Source: Fibrobacter succinogenes
Lineage (GTDB): Bacteria > Fibrobacterota > Fibrobacteria > Fibrobacterales > Fibrobacteraceae
DNA: 59,221 nt
Direction: 5' to 3'
Assembly (NCBI GenBank): GCA_902761355.1
Contig: CACWJY010000011.1
Coordinates: 1 to 59,221 of the forward strand
Position numbers and translations under genes: made by a program. Within the stretch, counting starts at the first letter, position 1; each line of letters opens with the position of its first letter. Shown here in pieces: positions 6,235-13,866 of the stretch. The notes beneath the pieces were generated by a model. That model ran no database searches and was not told where the DNA came from. It saw only the letters and a program-made list of their open reading frames with translations.

Positions 6235-8016
6235 ATGAAGCATTGGTATACATTCTGTTCGACAGCGGCATTGGCAGCGATTATCGCCACGAATTTTACA
6301 TCATGCGGAAAACAGGAAAATACCCCTGCAACGCAAAAGAGCGCAGAGGCGGCCCCGATAGAATGGTGGAAACAAGCCGTCTGCTACGAGATCTACCCGA
6401 ACAGCTTTATGGATTCTGACGGGAACGGCACCGGTGACCTCAAGGGAATCACGCAAAAACTCCCCTACCTGGAATCGCTTAACGTCGGATGCATCTGGCT
6501 TACGCCGGTGTACGCCTCGCCCATGGTCGATAACGGCTACGACGTTGCAGACTTCTACAAAATTAATCCGCTTTATGGCACCATGGAAGACATGGATTCG
6601 CTGATTGCAGAGGCCAACAGACACCACATCAAAATCGTGATGGATCTGGTATTCAACCACACCTCCGATCAAAACGAATGGTTCCTGGAATCTAAGAAGA
6701 GCAAGGACAATCCCAAAAGCGACTGGTACATTTGGCGAGACGCAAAGCCCGATGGTTCCGCCCCGAACAACTGGCGCGGCATTTTCGGTGGCTCCGCCTG
6801 GGAATGGAACGAAGAGCGCAAGCAGTACTACTTACACACCTTCGCAACCGCGCAGCCCGACCTGAACTGGGCCAATCCCGATGTGCGACAGGCGTTATAC
6901 GATATCACGAATTTCTGGATCAATAAGGGCGTAGGCGGTTTCAGAATCGACGCCATTCCCTACATCAAGAAACCCGCCGAAATGGCAAGCGGCACGCCCG
7001 ACGGCGCAGACGGCATGGTCAGCATTCACGACATGACCGCCAATACCGATGGAATTCTCGACTACCTTTACGAATTCAAGCAAAAGACTGTCGCTGGCAA
7101 AGGAGTCTTTACCGTTGCCGAAGCGAACGGAGTCGGCCCAGACCTTCTCAAGTTCTGGGTAGGCAACAGCGGCGCATTCGACATGTTGTTCGAATTCAGC
7201 CACCTACCGGGAGCAGACATTTGGCACAAAGCCAAAAAGATTTCTATCCCCGAAATCAAGACCGCCCTCATCAGCAGCCAAGTCGCTACGGCAAGCAACG
7301 GCTGGTATCCGGTTTTCTTCGAGAACCACGACAAGCCACGTTCGGTCAACGCCTACTTTAGCGAAAAAGCGGACCGCATCCTTGCCGCAAAAGCGATGGG
7401 CACCATCATGCTCACCCTCCGTGGAACGCCCTTTATTTATGAGGGGCAGGAAATCGGCATGAGCAATGTCAAGTGGAATTCCGTCGATGTCTACGACGAC
7501 GTAAACACGAAGCCGCAATATAACTTGGCCCTGCAAGAAGGCTATACGCCCGAGCAGGCAATCACGTTCGTGCAGGCGTTCAGCCGCGACAATGCCCGCA
7601 CCCCGATGCAATGGGATACGAGTACAAATGCAGGTTTCACCACGGGCAAACCCTGGCTTGCGCTGAACGAAAACTTCAAGACCATAAACGTTCTCAGCGA
7701 AACGGCTGATTCCGCCTCAGTGCTGAACTGGTACAGGAAACTCGCCGAAATCCGCAAGCAGCAAAAGGCGCTTACGCAGGGAACCTTCACACCGATTCTT
7801 GCTAATCACGAACAAATTTTTGCATACAAAAGAATCTTCACAAGCGGTAGCGAAAGTGATACAGTCACCGTACTCGTGAACCTAAGCGAAACGGACGCTA
7901 CTTATGACAGCACAATCGTAGCGGATTGCAAGCTGATTATCTCGAATTACGGTGATACGGAACCCGGGAAAATGCGTCCCCTCGAAGCGGTGTTATTTGC
8001 AAGCACCCCAAAATAA
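6235..8016 (+). CDS. GH13 alpha-glucosidase/alpha-amylase lipoprotein
   Basis: The 593-residue protein hydrolyses alpha-linked glucosides; its sequence is closest in style to oligo-alpha-glucosidase/trehalose-6-phosphate-hydrolase-like GH13 enzymes. The ATG at 6235 has AGGAG upstream. A lipoprotein signal ends in FTSC (Cys24), so the enzyme is anchored to a membrane and faces the periplasm or surface. GH13 regions are clear: DLVFNHTS, GGFRIDAI with nucleophile Asp239, TVAEANG with acid/base Glu296, and FFENHDKPR with Asp366. Early YEIYPNSFMDSDGNGTGDLKGI is the usual opening of the barrel. It shares an operator with the sugar porter downstream, which suggests a maltooligosaccharide uptake and use unit. 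Exact substrate is not decided by the sequence. Confidence 0.92.
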   Translation: MKHWYTFCSTAALAAIIATNFTSCGKQENTPATQKSAEAAPIEWWKQAVCYEIYPNSFMDSDGNGTGDLKGITQKLPYLESLNVGCIWLTPVYASPMVDNGYDVADFYKINPLYGTMEDMDSLIAEANRHHIKIVMDLVFNHTSDQNEWFLESKKSKDNPKSDWYIWRDAKPDGSAPNNWRGIFGGSAWEWNEERKQYYLHTFATAQPDLNWANPDVRQALYDITNFWINKGVGGFRIDAIPYIKKPAEMASGTPDGADGMVSIHDMTANTDGILDYLYEFKQKTVAGKGVFTVAEANGVGPDLLKFWVGNSGAFDMLFEFSHLPGADIWHKAKKISIPEIKTALISSQVATASNGWYPVFFENHDKPRSVNAYFSEKADRILAAKAMGTIMLTLRGTPFIYEGQEIGMSNVKWNSVDVYDDVNTKPQYNLALQEGYTPEQAITFVQAFSRDNARTPMQWDTSTNAGFTTGKPWLALNENFKTINVLSETADSASVLNWYRKLAEIRKQQKALTQGTFTPILANHEQIFAYKRIFTSGSESDTVTVLVNLSETDATYDSTIVADCKLIISNYGDTEPGKMRPLEAVLFASTPK

Positions 8017-8031
8017 CAGGTCAACAGTCAA

Positions 8032-8065
8032 TTATTCCAATCCAGATTATTCCAAGTTGGAATAA
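8032..8065. promoter_or_regulatory. Operator upstream of the sugar porter: half-site plus perfect palindrome
   Basis: TTATTCCAA (8032-8040) is followed by the perfect 19-base palindrome TTATTCCAAGTTGGAATAA (8047-8065), about 90 bases before the porter ATG. The related site at 5653-5669 precedes the vsr/GH13 unit. An AT-rich stretch with a possible minus-10 (TATATT) follows near 8120. Confidence 0.7.
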
Positions 8066-8156
8066 GAAATTCCTTTTATTTTGGTTATCCAATATGGCAT
8101 TTTTACGCATAAACAAATATATTGTTTGTTAATAACCAACCCAAACGGTAATAGTT

Positions 8157-9548
8157 ATGACAAATACAAACTCAAATCTTAAGCACATTGTGCTGATTAC
8201 CCTATCTGCCGCAATCGGCGGATTCCTCTTCGGCTTCGATTCGTCCGTGATTAACGGGGCGAACGGAGCCTTAAAAACCCACTTTAACGCAACCGACTAT
8301 CAACTTGCCTGGGCTGTGTCACTCGCATTGATTGGCGCTGCTGTTGGAGCTTACTTTGCGGGCCGTCTTGCCGACATGTTCGGCCGCGTTCGCTGTATGC
8401 TTGCCGCATCAGCCTTGTTCCTAGTGAGTGCTATCGGTTCGGGTGTTCCGTTCGGAATTCCTGACTTTATTTTCTGGCGCGTCATTGGCGGTGTCGGTAT
8501 CGGCGTTGCCTCTATTATCGCACCAATCTACATTGCAGAAACCGCTCCGGCGCATCTGCGTGGCCGTTTGGGCTCTATGCAGCAGTTTGCCATCGTGATC
8601 GGTATTTTCATCGCGCTGCTTTCGAACTACCTGATCGTCCGTCTGGCCGGCTCTGCCAATAGCGAACTCTGTGGCGGTTTCAAGGCATGGCAGATCATGT
8701 TCTGGGTCGAAATCATCCCGGCTGCCCTCTACGGCATCGCCGCCTGGAAACTTCCCGAATCGCCGCGCTACTTGGTACAAAAGGGCCGCCTAGAAGAAGC
8801 AAAGGAAGTCCTCGCCAAGATTGACTCCGAAGGCGTCGACAAGGAAATCGAATCCATCCACGAAACCTTCAAGAACGAAAAGCCAGCCAAGCTTGCCGAC
8901 CTGCTCGAAATGGTCGGTGGAAAGAAAAGAATCGCCCCGATTGTATGGGCCGGCCTTGGCCTCGCCATTTTGCAACAGCTAGTGGGCATTAACGTCATCT
9001 TCTATTATGGCACCATGCTTTGGCAGAGTGTGGGTTTCGGTGAAAGCGACGCCTTCCTTACAAGCGTACTTTCGAGCGGCGTGAACCTGGTAATGACTGT
9101 AGTCGCCATTATGCTTATAGATAAAATCGGACGTAAGCCGCTTCTCCTTATCGGTAGTATCGGCATGGCCATCACCCTCGGAACGCTCGCGATATGCTTC
9201 ATGAGCGCAAACGCCGACGGAAGTCTCCCCAATACTGCTGGCGTCATCGCCTTGGTCGCAGCAAACCTGTACGTAACCTTCTTTGCCGCAACCTGGGGCC
9301 CCGTCATGTGGGTGATGCTCGGCGAAATGTTCAACAACCGCATCCGTGCCGTGGCAATCGCCATCTGCGGACTTGCCCAGTGGGCCGCAAACTTCGTCGT
9401 GACCTGGAGTTTTCCGGTGCTTACCGGCAAGGACGGCATCGGTGTCGGACCGACCTATATGATTTACACCTTCTTCGCCGCATTCAGTATCTTCTTCGTG
9501 GCCAAGTTCATCAACGAGACCAAGGGCAAACAACTCGAAGAGATGTAG
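8157..9548 (+). CDS. MFS sugar porter (sugar:proton symporter type)
   Basis: The 463-residue integral membrane protein has the signatures of the sugar porter family. These are GGFLFGFDSSVINGA in the first helix, GRLADMFGR between helices 2 and 3, PESPRYLV at the end of the N-half, IGRKPLLLIG in the C-half repeat, and the terminal NETKGKQLEEM (variant of PETKG). Twelve hydrophobic segments fit the full length of the family. It lies 140 bases downstream of the GH13 lipoprotein and has its own upstream palindrome. Import of glucose, maltose or a similar product of the GH13 enzyme is inferred. A strong terminator follows. Confidence 0.93.
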   Translation: MTNTNSNLKHIVLITLSAAIGGFLFGFDSSVINGANGALKTHFNATDYQLAWAVSLALIGAAVGAYFAGRLADMFGRVRCMLAASALFLVSAIGSGVPFGIPDFIFWRVIGGVGIGVASIIAPIYIAETAPAHLRGRLGSMQQFAIVIGIFIALLSNYLIVRLAGSANSELCGGFKAWQIMFWVEIIPAALYGIAAWKLPESPRYLVQKGRLEEAKEVLAKIDSEGVDKEIESIHETFKNEKPAKLADLLEMVGGKKRIAPIVWAGLGLAILQQLVGINVIFYYGTMLWQSVGFGESDAFLTSVLSSGVNLVMTVVAIMLIDKIGRKPLLLIGSIGMAITLGTLAICFMSANADGSLPNTAGVIALVAANLYVTFFAATWGPVMWVMLGEMFNNRIRAVAIAICGLAQWAANFVVTWSFPVLTGKDGIGVGPTYMIYTFFAAFSIFFVAKFINETKGKQLEEM

Positions 9549-9574
9549 CGAACATTTCTCATAACGGACAACAA

Positions 9575-9606
9575 AAACTAGGCAGCAATCTGCCTAGTTT
9601 TTTTTA
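9575..9606 (+). terminator. Rho-independent terminator of the sugar porter gene
   Basis: An 11-bp stem AAACTAGGCAG / CTGCCTAGTTT with loop CAAT (9575-9600) is followed by a run of Ts. It lies 27 bases after the porter stop. Confidence 0.9.
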
Positions 9607-9650
9607 TAACCGAAATAAGGCTGAAGCTGTAGACCAATCACAAGGAATCA

Positions 9651-9750
9651 GTTAGAATAGCCGGTGTATTTGAAAGCCGCATTCTTAGGCATGACACATG
9701 GTTAGAACAGCCTGCGTATTTAAAGGCCTCATTTTTAGGCATAGCACACG
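9651..9750. repeat. Two tandem imperfect 50-bp repeats in a gene-free gap
   Basis: Unit 1 is 9651-9700 and unit 2 is 9701-9750. They are identical at 40 of 50 positions, with no indels (GTTAGAA.AGCC start; TTAGGCAT near the end). Nine of the ten differences fall outside the shared ends. The 300-base gap between porter and GH8 holds only this repeat and two terminators. Confidence 0.75.
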
Positions 9751-9792
9751 GCTTAACCCTTCTAAAGACTACAATTGATGATTTAAAAGCAA

Positions 9793-9819
9793 AAGGTCCT
9801 CGGCATTGCCGAGGACCTT
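9793..9819 (-). terminator. Rho-independent terminator of the GH8 gene
   Basis: A 12-bp stem AAGGTCCTCGGC / GCCGAGGACCTT closes a three-base loop. On the minus strand it is followed by TTGCTTTTAAA. It lies 31 bases beyond the GH8 stop. Confidence 0.85.
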
Positions 9820-9849
9820 CGCTTTATAATCTTTCGCTATTCAGTGAGA

Positions 9850-12030
9850 TTACTTGACGTTCACCTTGGAGAGCTTGCCACCAACGCGAACCAGGTAGAC
9901 ACCCTTAGTCGGCACGGCCACAGAAGCCTTGCCAGAAGCAATCTTCTTGCCCTGGAGAGAGAAGACGGTGATGTCCTGAGCAGCGCCAGAGACGGAGATG
10001 TTCAAGCCAGAAACCGTAAGCTTAGATACGCTCGGAACGGCAATCTTCTGAATGCTCGTGGTAATTTCGATTCCCGTAAGCAGAACCGGATCAATCGGCT
10101 GCTTGTTGGCATCGAGGAATTCAACAGCCTTGATGGAGATTTCACCGAGACCACCCTTGGCATCCTTGACTTCCCACTTAAGACCCTTGATGCAGGTAAG
10201 GATTTCAGCACCATCAGGAACGGCATTCTTGTCGACCCAAGAAAGGATATCGATTTCGTTGTCGCCACCCAGGCCTACAAATCCATAACCCTGACCAGGA
10301 GTCATATCATAGGTAACAGCCTTATAGTCTTCAGAGTTGTCAACATAGATACCCGGTTCAGAGCCAGCGCCAGCATTCGGAATCTTCTTTTCTTCATTTT
10401 CGTCAGTAATGGTATTCAAAATAGCCATACGGATCGGACCAGAGGTCTTCGCTGTCACGCGGATATACTTGATACCGAGTTCCTTGAAGTTCACACCACA
10501 AGATTTGGTTGCCTTGCAATCATCCTTCTTGAAGGATACTGCGATACCAGCAGACGGGTACTTGAGTTCGCAACGTTCCGGAGACTGCTTACAAACGTCA
10601 GCCTTAGCCTGAGTCCATTCCGGTTCCGGACCGATTTCCATCGAAGCGCGGGCAATGATAGAGCCATCGGCCAATCTGTAAAGCGGAGATGCGCCAGAAT
10701 CCGGGACCATCTTGGTGCCGATACCGAGCTTGTCATGGTATGCACCCCAGTTCCAAAGACCAGAAACAGCGACGGTCGTATCACCGAAAGTCAGATGTTC
10801 ACCATCACCTTCGCTGATGGACGGAGCCTTAGACGGGTCCGGTGTGAAAGAGGTAAAGCCGGTGAGATTATAGAGGTTAGGCATGTTACCCGTCACGAGG
10901 AGGAGGTAGATCATGTTCAAAGTAGCCGGATAGTACTTTTCACCTACAACAGAGCCTTCACCGCAACCCTGAGCGGTAGCGCAACTTGTCTTTTCCTTAA
11001 GGACCTTATAAACCGTACCAAGGTAGGTCTTTGCTTCGGCACTTTCGATAGAAGACGTAGCAAGACCAAGACCACCGGAGAACGTAGAAGAAACAAAGCG
11101 ACGGATATCGCTGTTGTCGATAGAATAGGCACCACCTTGGTACTTATAGCCCGAATTTACACCACTAGCAGTGCGGGTTTCCGGGATGAGCCAGCTAACA
11201 ACTTTCTTGTTGAAAGCCTGAGCCTTGGTATCACCGTACCAGTAGTAAGCCATAGCCATACGCCACGGAGTACGGGCAGCGTCATCGTAGAAACCGATAT
11301 CGTTAGAAACGGCTGCAGACGTCAAAATCGGCTTGTGGGAGTTCCAGTCGCACCAGTCCGGCACAAGACCGGTCTTAGAATCCTGGCAAGCGTTCAAGTC
11401 CGTATAAGCCTGGGAGATGACACTCGACCAGGAACCGCCGGCAACGTCCTGGAAAAGCTGGAAGTTGGCAGTCGTTGCATAGCTCGGGTTGAAACCGTCA
11501 TTCCACTGGTTACCCGGCTTAATCTTGTTGCTAGCGATATCGTTAGAAGCAATCCAAGAAATGAGGGACTTGCCTGCAGAGAGGTAAGAAGCATCATTCC
11601 ACTGCTTGGAAGCCATCACGAGAGCAAGAGCGGCGTCGAAGTCAGCGTCAGATGCGGTACCCGTACCGCCGCTGCAACCGATACGCCAGTTCATACCACC
11701 ATTGGCACCAGCGCTGTTGCCAGTCCAAGTCTTATAAAGATTCTTGAAAACATCCTGATCGTCCATGTAGACGGAAATCAACATACCGTATGCAATAGCT
11801 TCGGAAACGGTAGAGCAAGTTCCTTCCGGAGCGAGCACCCAACCCTGAGAAGCATCGTACCAAGCCTGTTTCCACAGCTTATAATGTTCCTTGATCATGT
11901 CCGTATCGGCATATTCAATGATATGACCATGCGGATACATCTTGTTCTGCGGAAACGGGTACTGTCCCGCAAAAGAGGCAACTGCGGAAACAGCAGCAAC
12001 GCCCATCGCGATTTTGAAAATGTTCTTCAT
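9850..12030 (-). CDS. Secreted GH8 endoglucanase/xylanase with C-terminal sorting-like module
   Basis: The 726-residue enzyme begins with a signal peptide (MKNIFKIAMGVAAVSAVASFA); the ATG at 12030 has AAGGA upstream, and an earlier in-frame ATG at 12087 does not fit a signal. The GH8 catalytic domain fills about residues 25-390, with TVSEAIAYGM (acid Glu77) and ASDADFD (Asp128/130) matching the family's acid and base regions. It acts on beta-1,4-glucans such as cellulose, xylan or chitosan; which one cannot be read. A beta-rich middle domain (about 420-645) with paired Cys may bind carbohydrate. The last 75 residues (ITVFSLQGKKIASGKAS...GVYLVRVGGKLSKVNVK) are a C-terminal module typical of secreted enzymes of this group. 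Confidence 0.92.
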   Translation of the reverse strand: MKNIFKIAMGVAAVSAVASFAGQYPFPQNKMYPHGHIIEYADTDMIKEHYKLWKQAWYDASQGWVLAPEGTCSTVSEAIAYGMLISVYMDDQDVFKNLYKTWTGNSAGANGGMNWRIGCSGGTGTASDADFDAALALVMASKQWNDASYLSAGKSLISWIASNDIASNKIKPGNQWNDGFNPSYATTANFQLFQDVAGGSWSSVISQAYTDLNACQDSKTGLVPDWCDWNSHKPILTSAAVSNDIGFYDDAARTPWRMAMAYYWYGDTKAQAFNKKVVSWLIPETRTASGVNSGYKYQGGAYSIDNSDIRRFVSSTFSGGLGLATSSIESAEAKTYLGTVYKVLKEKTSCATAQGCGEGSVVGEKYYPATLNMIYLLLVTGNMPNLYNLTGFTSFTPDPSKAPSISEGDGEHLTFGDTTVAVSGLWNWGAYHDKLGIGTKMVPDSGASPLYRLADGSIIARASMEIGPEPEWTQAKADVCKQSPERCELKYPSAGIAVSFKKDDCKATKSCGVNFKELGIKYIRVTAKTSGPIRMAILNTITDENEEKKIPNAGAGSEPGIYVDNSEDYKAVTYDMTPGQGYGFVGLGGDNEIDILSWVDKNAVPDGAEILTCIKGLKWEVKDAKGGLGEISIKAVEFLDANKQPIDPVLLTGIEITTSIQKIAVPSVSKLTVSGLNISVSGAAQDITVFSLQGKKIASGKASVAVPTKGVYLVRVGGKLSKVNVK

Positions 12031-12145
12031 AGAATTTCCTTGTTTATGACTTTTACACCCATTCGTAAATATAAAATAGAACCCCAAATGCGGTAAGGGG
12101 CCATTTGTAATAATTCGGTTGCAAACGCATCCAGAAACGGTAATT

Positions 12146-12212
12146 TTTAGGGAACAATGTGATGAAATTCACACAGCCGTATCAAGTCTACGTTCCCCAA
12201 ATGTTCCCTAAA
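12146..12212. promoter_or_regulatory. CRP-type palindrome inside an 11-bp inverted repeat, upstream of the GH8 gene
   Basis: TGTGATGAAATTCACA (12158-12173) is a perfect TGTGA-N6-TCACA palindrome, the binding pattern of CRP/FNR-family regulators. It lies 128 bases upstream of the GH8 start. It is enclosed by TTTAGGGAACA (12146-12156) and TGTTCCCTAAA (12202-12212), a perfect inverted repeat that begins right after the acyltransferase stop. The outer repeat could be a terminator for that gene or a second operator. Confidence 0.6.
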
Positions 12213-12213
12213 T

Positions 12214-13383
12214 TTACTTTACCAAATTTGCGGACATTTTTTCTTTCTGCTTTTTACGGCGCCACACCTTGAACTCACTGTAAAGCGTGCTCACGGTATA
12301 TATAAATATCAGCAAAAGGATTGTATTCTTGGGACAGTTCAAGTTGCAAATGCCCCATGCAATTGTAATAATCGGAAGGTGAATCAGGTACGGATAGAAG
12401 GAGGCTCGGCCAATCTTGCGGACGATGCCGATGCAGAAGAATCGTGCCATAAAACCCTTGCCCGTCAGGAGAGAAATCAAGAAAAGGCCATACAGCAAAA
12501 TAGGAAGCGAATGATGGAAGAAATAATTAAAACCGGGGTTCAGTTCCGGGCGCATCAAAAAGAGGCTTCCATATAGCGCAGCGAGCATCAAAAACTGTGC
12601 AGCCCCACTTAAGTATTTACGATAGAGAAAATCAAAATGTCCTTCCTTAAAAAGTCTAAAGAGAACCATGCCAAACAGGTATTCAAAAATACGCACCGGT
12701 GCAAAAATGTGGAAAAAACGGTACTTGGCGTCATAACTGTCAAACCATAGATTATCTGAGAGGCCAAAGAAAGTCGCCCACAATATTCCCGGAATAAAGA
12801 GCGTCCCGAAGAGCACCCACAAAGTGCGATTGCTCTGCTTAAATAGCCAACGGCTAAACCAGGGCGTCACCGCATAGCACACGAAGAAACTCGTCAGCGA
12901 CCACGAAGGTTCATTCAGTTTCATGCCCAAATCAGGAACAATAGACCAAGTAAGCGAAAGATGCAAGAAAAGGCTTCGCCACGGGTGAGTCATCTTGGCA
13001 AGGCCCGCCGCGGCGCAGTCCCCTATTTCGTTTAAGGCGGGCAAGTGCGAGTAACCGCTGAACTTGAAGACGAGCACCACGAACATCAGGAGCGTCATGA
13101 AGAAATGCAGACGGTACAGTTTTGCGATTCGCGCAAACATAAAAGGGACTACCGGGATGCGGCGCTCCGGATCGCTGAACTTACTTGCAAAAAGGAATCC
13201 TGCAAGTACGTAGAAGATGCCCGCCGCAAAGGCTGGGGCATTGACAATGGGCATAATCCACTTGTAGTCAGCCATGTAGTTGAGCGCACTAGAAGACCCT
13301 AAATGAAGCATCACAATGTTTATGCTAGCCAGGAGTCGAAGGCCATCAAGCGCAGGGAAGTAATTCGGTTTTGCTTTTTCCAT
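12214..13383 (-). CDS. Acyltransferase family 3 (OafA/YrhL-like)
   Basis: The 389-residue membrane protein starts with FPALDGLRLLASINIVMLHLG, the usual first helix of AT3 enzymes with the conserved His, and has about ten hydrophobic segments. AT3 proteins move acyl groups, most often acetyl, across the inner membrane onto extracytoplasmic glycans or lipids. The basic tail (KVWRRKKQKEK) is cytoplasmic. No SGNH domain is fused to it. It stands alone between GH8 and the GxxExxY gene, and the substrate is unknown. Its sequence differs clearly from the three other AT3 genes of the window. Confidence 0.88.
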   Translation of the reverse strand: MEKAKPNYFPALDGLRLLASINIVMLHLGSSSALNYMADYKWIMPIVNAPAFAAGIFYVLAGFLFASKFSDPERRIPVVPFMFARIAKLYRLHFFMTLLMFVVLVFKFSGYSHLPALNEIGDCAAAGLAKMTHPWRSLFLHLSLTWSIVPDLGMKLNEPSWSLTSFFVCYAVTPWFSRWLFKQSNRTLWVLFGTLFIPGILWATFFGLSDNLWFDSYDAKYRFFHIFAPVRIFEYLFGMVLFRLFKEGHFDFLYRKYLSGAAQFLMLAALYGSLFLMRPELNPGFNYFFHHSLPILLYGLFLISLLTGKGFMARFFCIGIVRKIGRASFYPYLIHLPIITIAWGICNLNCPKNTILLLIFIYTVSTLYSEFKVWRRKKQKEKMSANLVK

Positions 13384-13397
13384 AAAAATCTTTTTTA

Positions 13398-13432
13398 AGC
13401 CACACGGATTTGGGAAAATCTAACGATTTTCC
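13398..13432 (-). repeat. AATCCGTGTGG element with GTTA-loop hairpin at the end of the GxxExxY gene
   Basis: Read on minus, the perfect hairpin GGAAAATC-GTTA-GATTTTCC (13413-13432) overlaps the stop codon and is followed by AATCCGTGTGGCT (13398-13410). The last 13 bases are repeated inverted at 13838-13850, inside the start of the same gene. A similar element with a different stem but the same loop lies at 58956-58987. Confidence 0.6.
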
Positions 13433-13866
13433 TAATTTTTAAAATTTGTTATTCTTTCCCATTTTAATGATTTTTCACCAAAATTTACCAACAAGCCTAC
13501 TTTTTTATTTGCTGCATTTAAATAATTCAGCAATTGAGCTCTATGCGCTTTTACAAGAACAGAAACAGATTTTAGTTCAACAATTATTGATTCATAGCAA
13601 ACAAAATCTGCATAATATTCTTTATTTAAAACATGTCCTTTATACATAATAGGCAAGAGCTTTTCTCTCTCATAAGGAATTTTTTGACTTTTAAATTCTA
13701 ATTCTAAAGCCTCTTGATACACAGGTTCAAGAAACCCATTTCCGAGTTCATTATGAACTTCAAAACAAGCTTTTAAAATTTTTCCGCTTTCTTCTTTACA
13801 ATATTTTTTTTCTACAGATTTTGCGTTAGCAAAATCGAATCCGTGTGGCTCCAAAGCATTATTCAT
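13432..13866 (-). CDS. GxxExxY family protein (PD-(D/E)XK nuclease-like fold)
   Basis: The 144-residue protein carries the name-giving motif in the segment NELGNGFLEPVYQEALELEF (G-F-L-E-P-V-Y), then YYADFVCYESIIVELKS, which matches the D...ExK catalytic core of PD-(D/E)XK proteins, then AQLLNYLNA. The family is widespread and its function is unproven. The ATG overlaps the stop of the CNNM gene (ATGA), so it is probably translated from the same mRNA. The gene is AT-rich against its neighbours and is bracketed by a 13-bp inverted repeat (13398-13410 and 13838-13850). These points suggest a transferred or mobile unit. Confidence 0.88.
   Translation of the reverse strand: MNNALEPHGFDFANAKSVEKKYCKEESGKILKACFEVHNELGNGFLEPVYQEALELEFKSQKIPYEREKLLPIMYKGHVLNKEYYADFVCYESIIVELKSVSVLVKAHRAQLLNYLNAANKKVGLLVNFGEKSLKWERITNFKN
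13838..13850 (+). repeat. Inverted-repeat partner within the GxxExxY gene start
   Basis: AATCCGTGTGGCT here is the exact reverse complement of 13398-13410. It encodes part of the N-terminal EPHGFD residues on minus. Confidence 0.6.

Noticed and set aside
9844..12096. A 750-codon open frame on the plus strand opposite the GH8 gene
   Set aside because: It covers the GH8 gene almost exactly in antisense, shows no domain or signal, and starts near the GH8 stop. The GH8 reading has clear catalytic motifs.
13400..13432. GTTA-loop hairpins as integron attC sites (GTTAGAT and GTTAGGC fit GTTRRRY)
   Set aside because: The matching R'/R'' arms and the longer imperfect stem of attC are absent, and no integrase or gene-cassette array is present.
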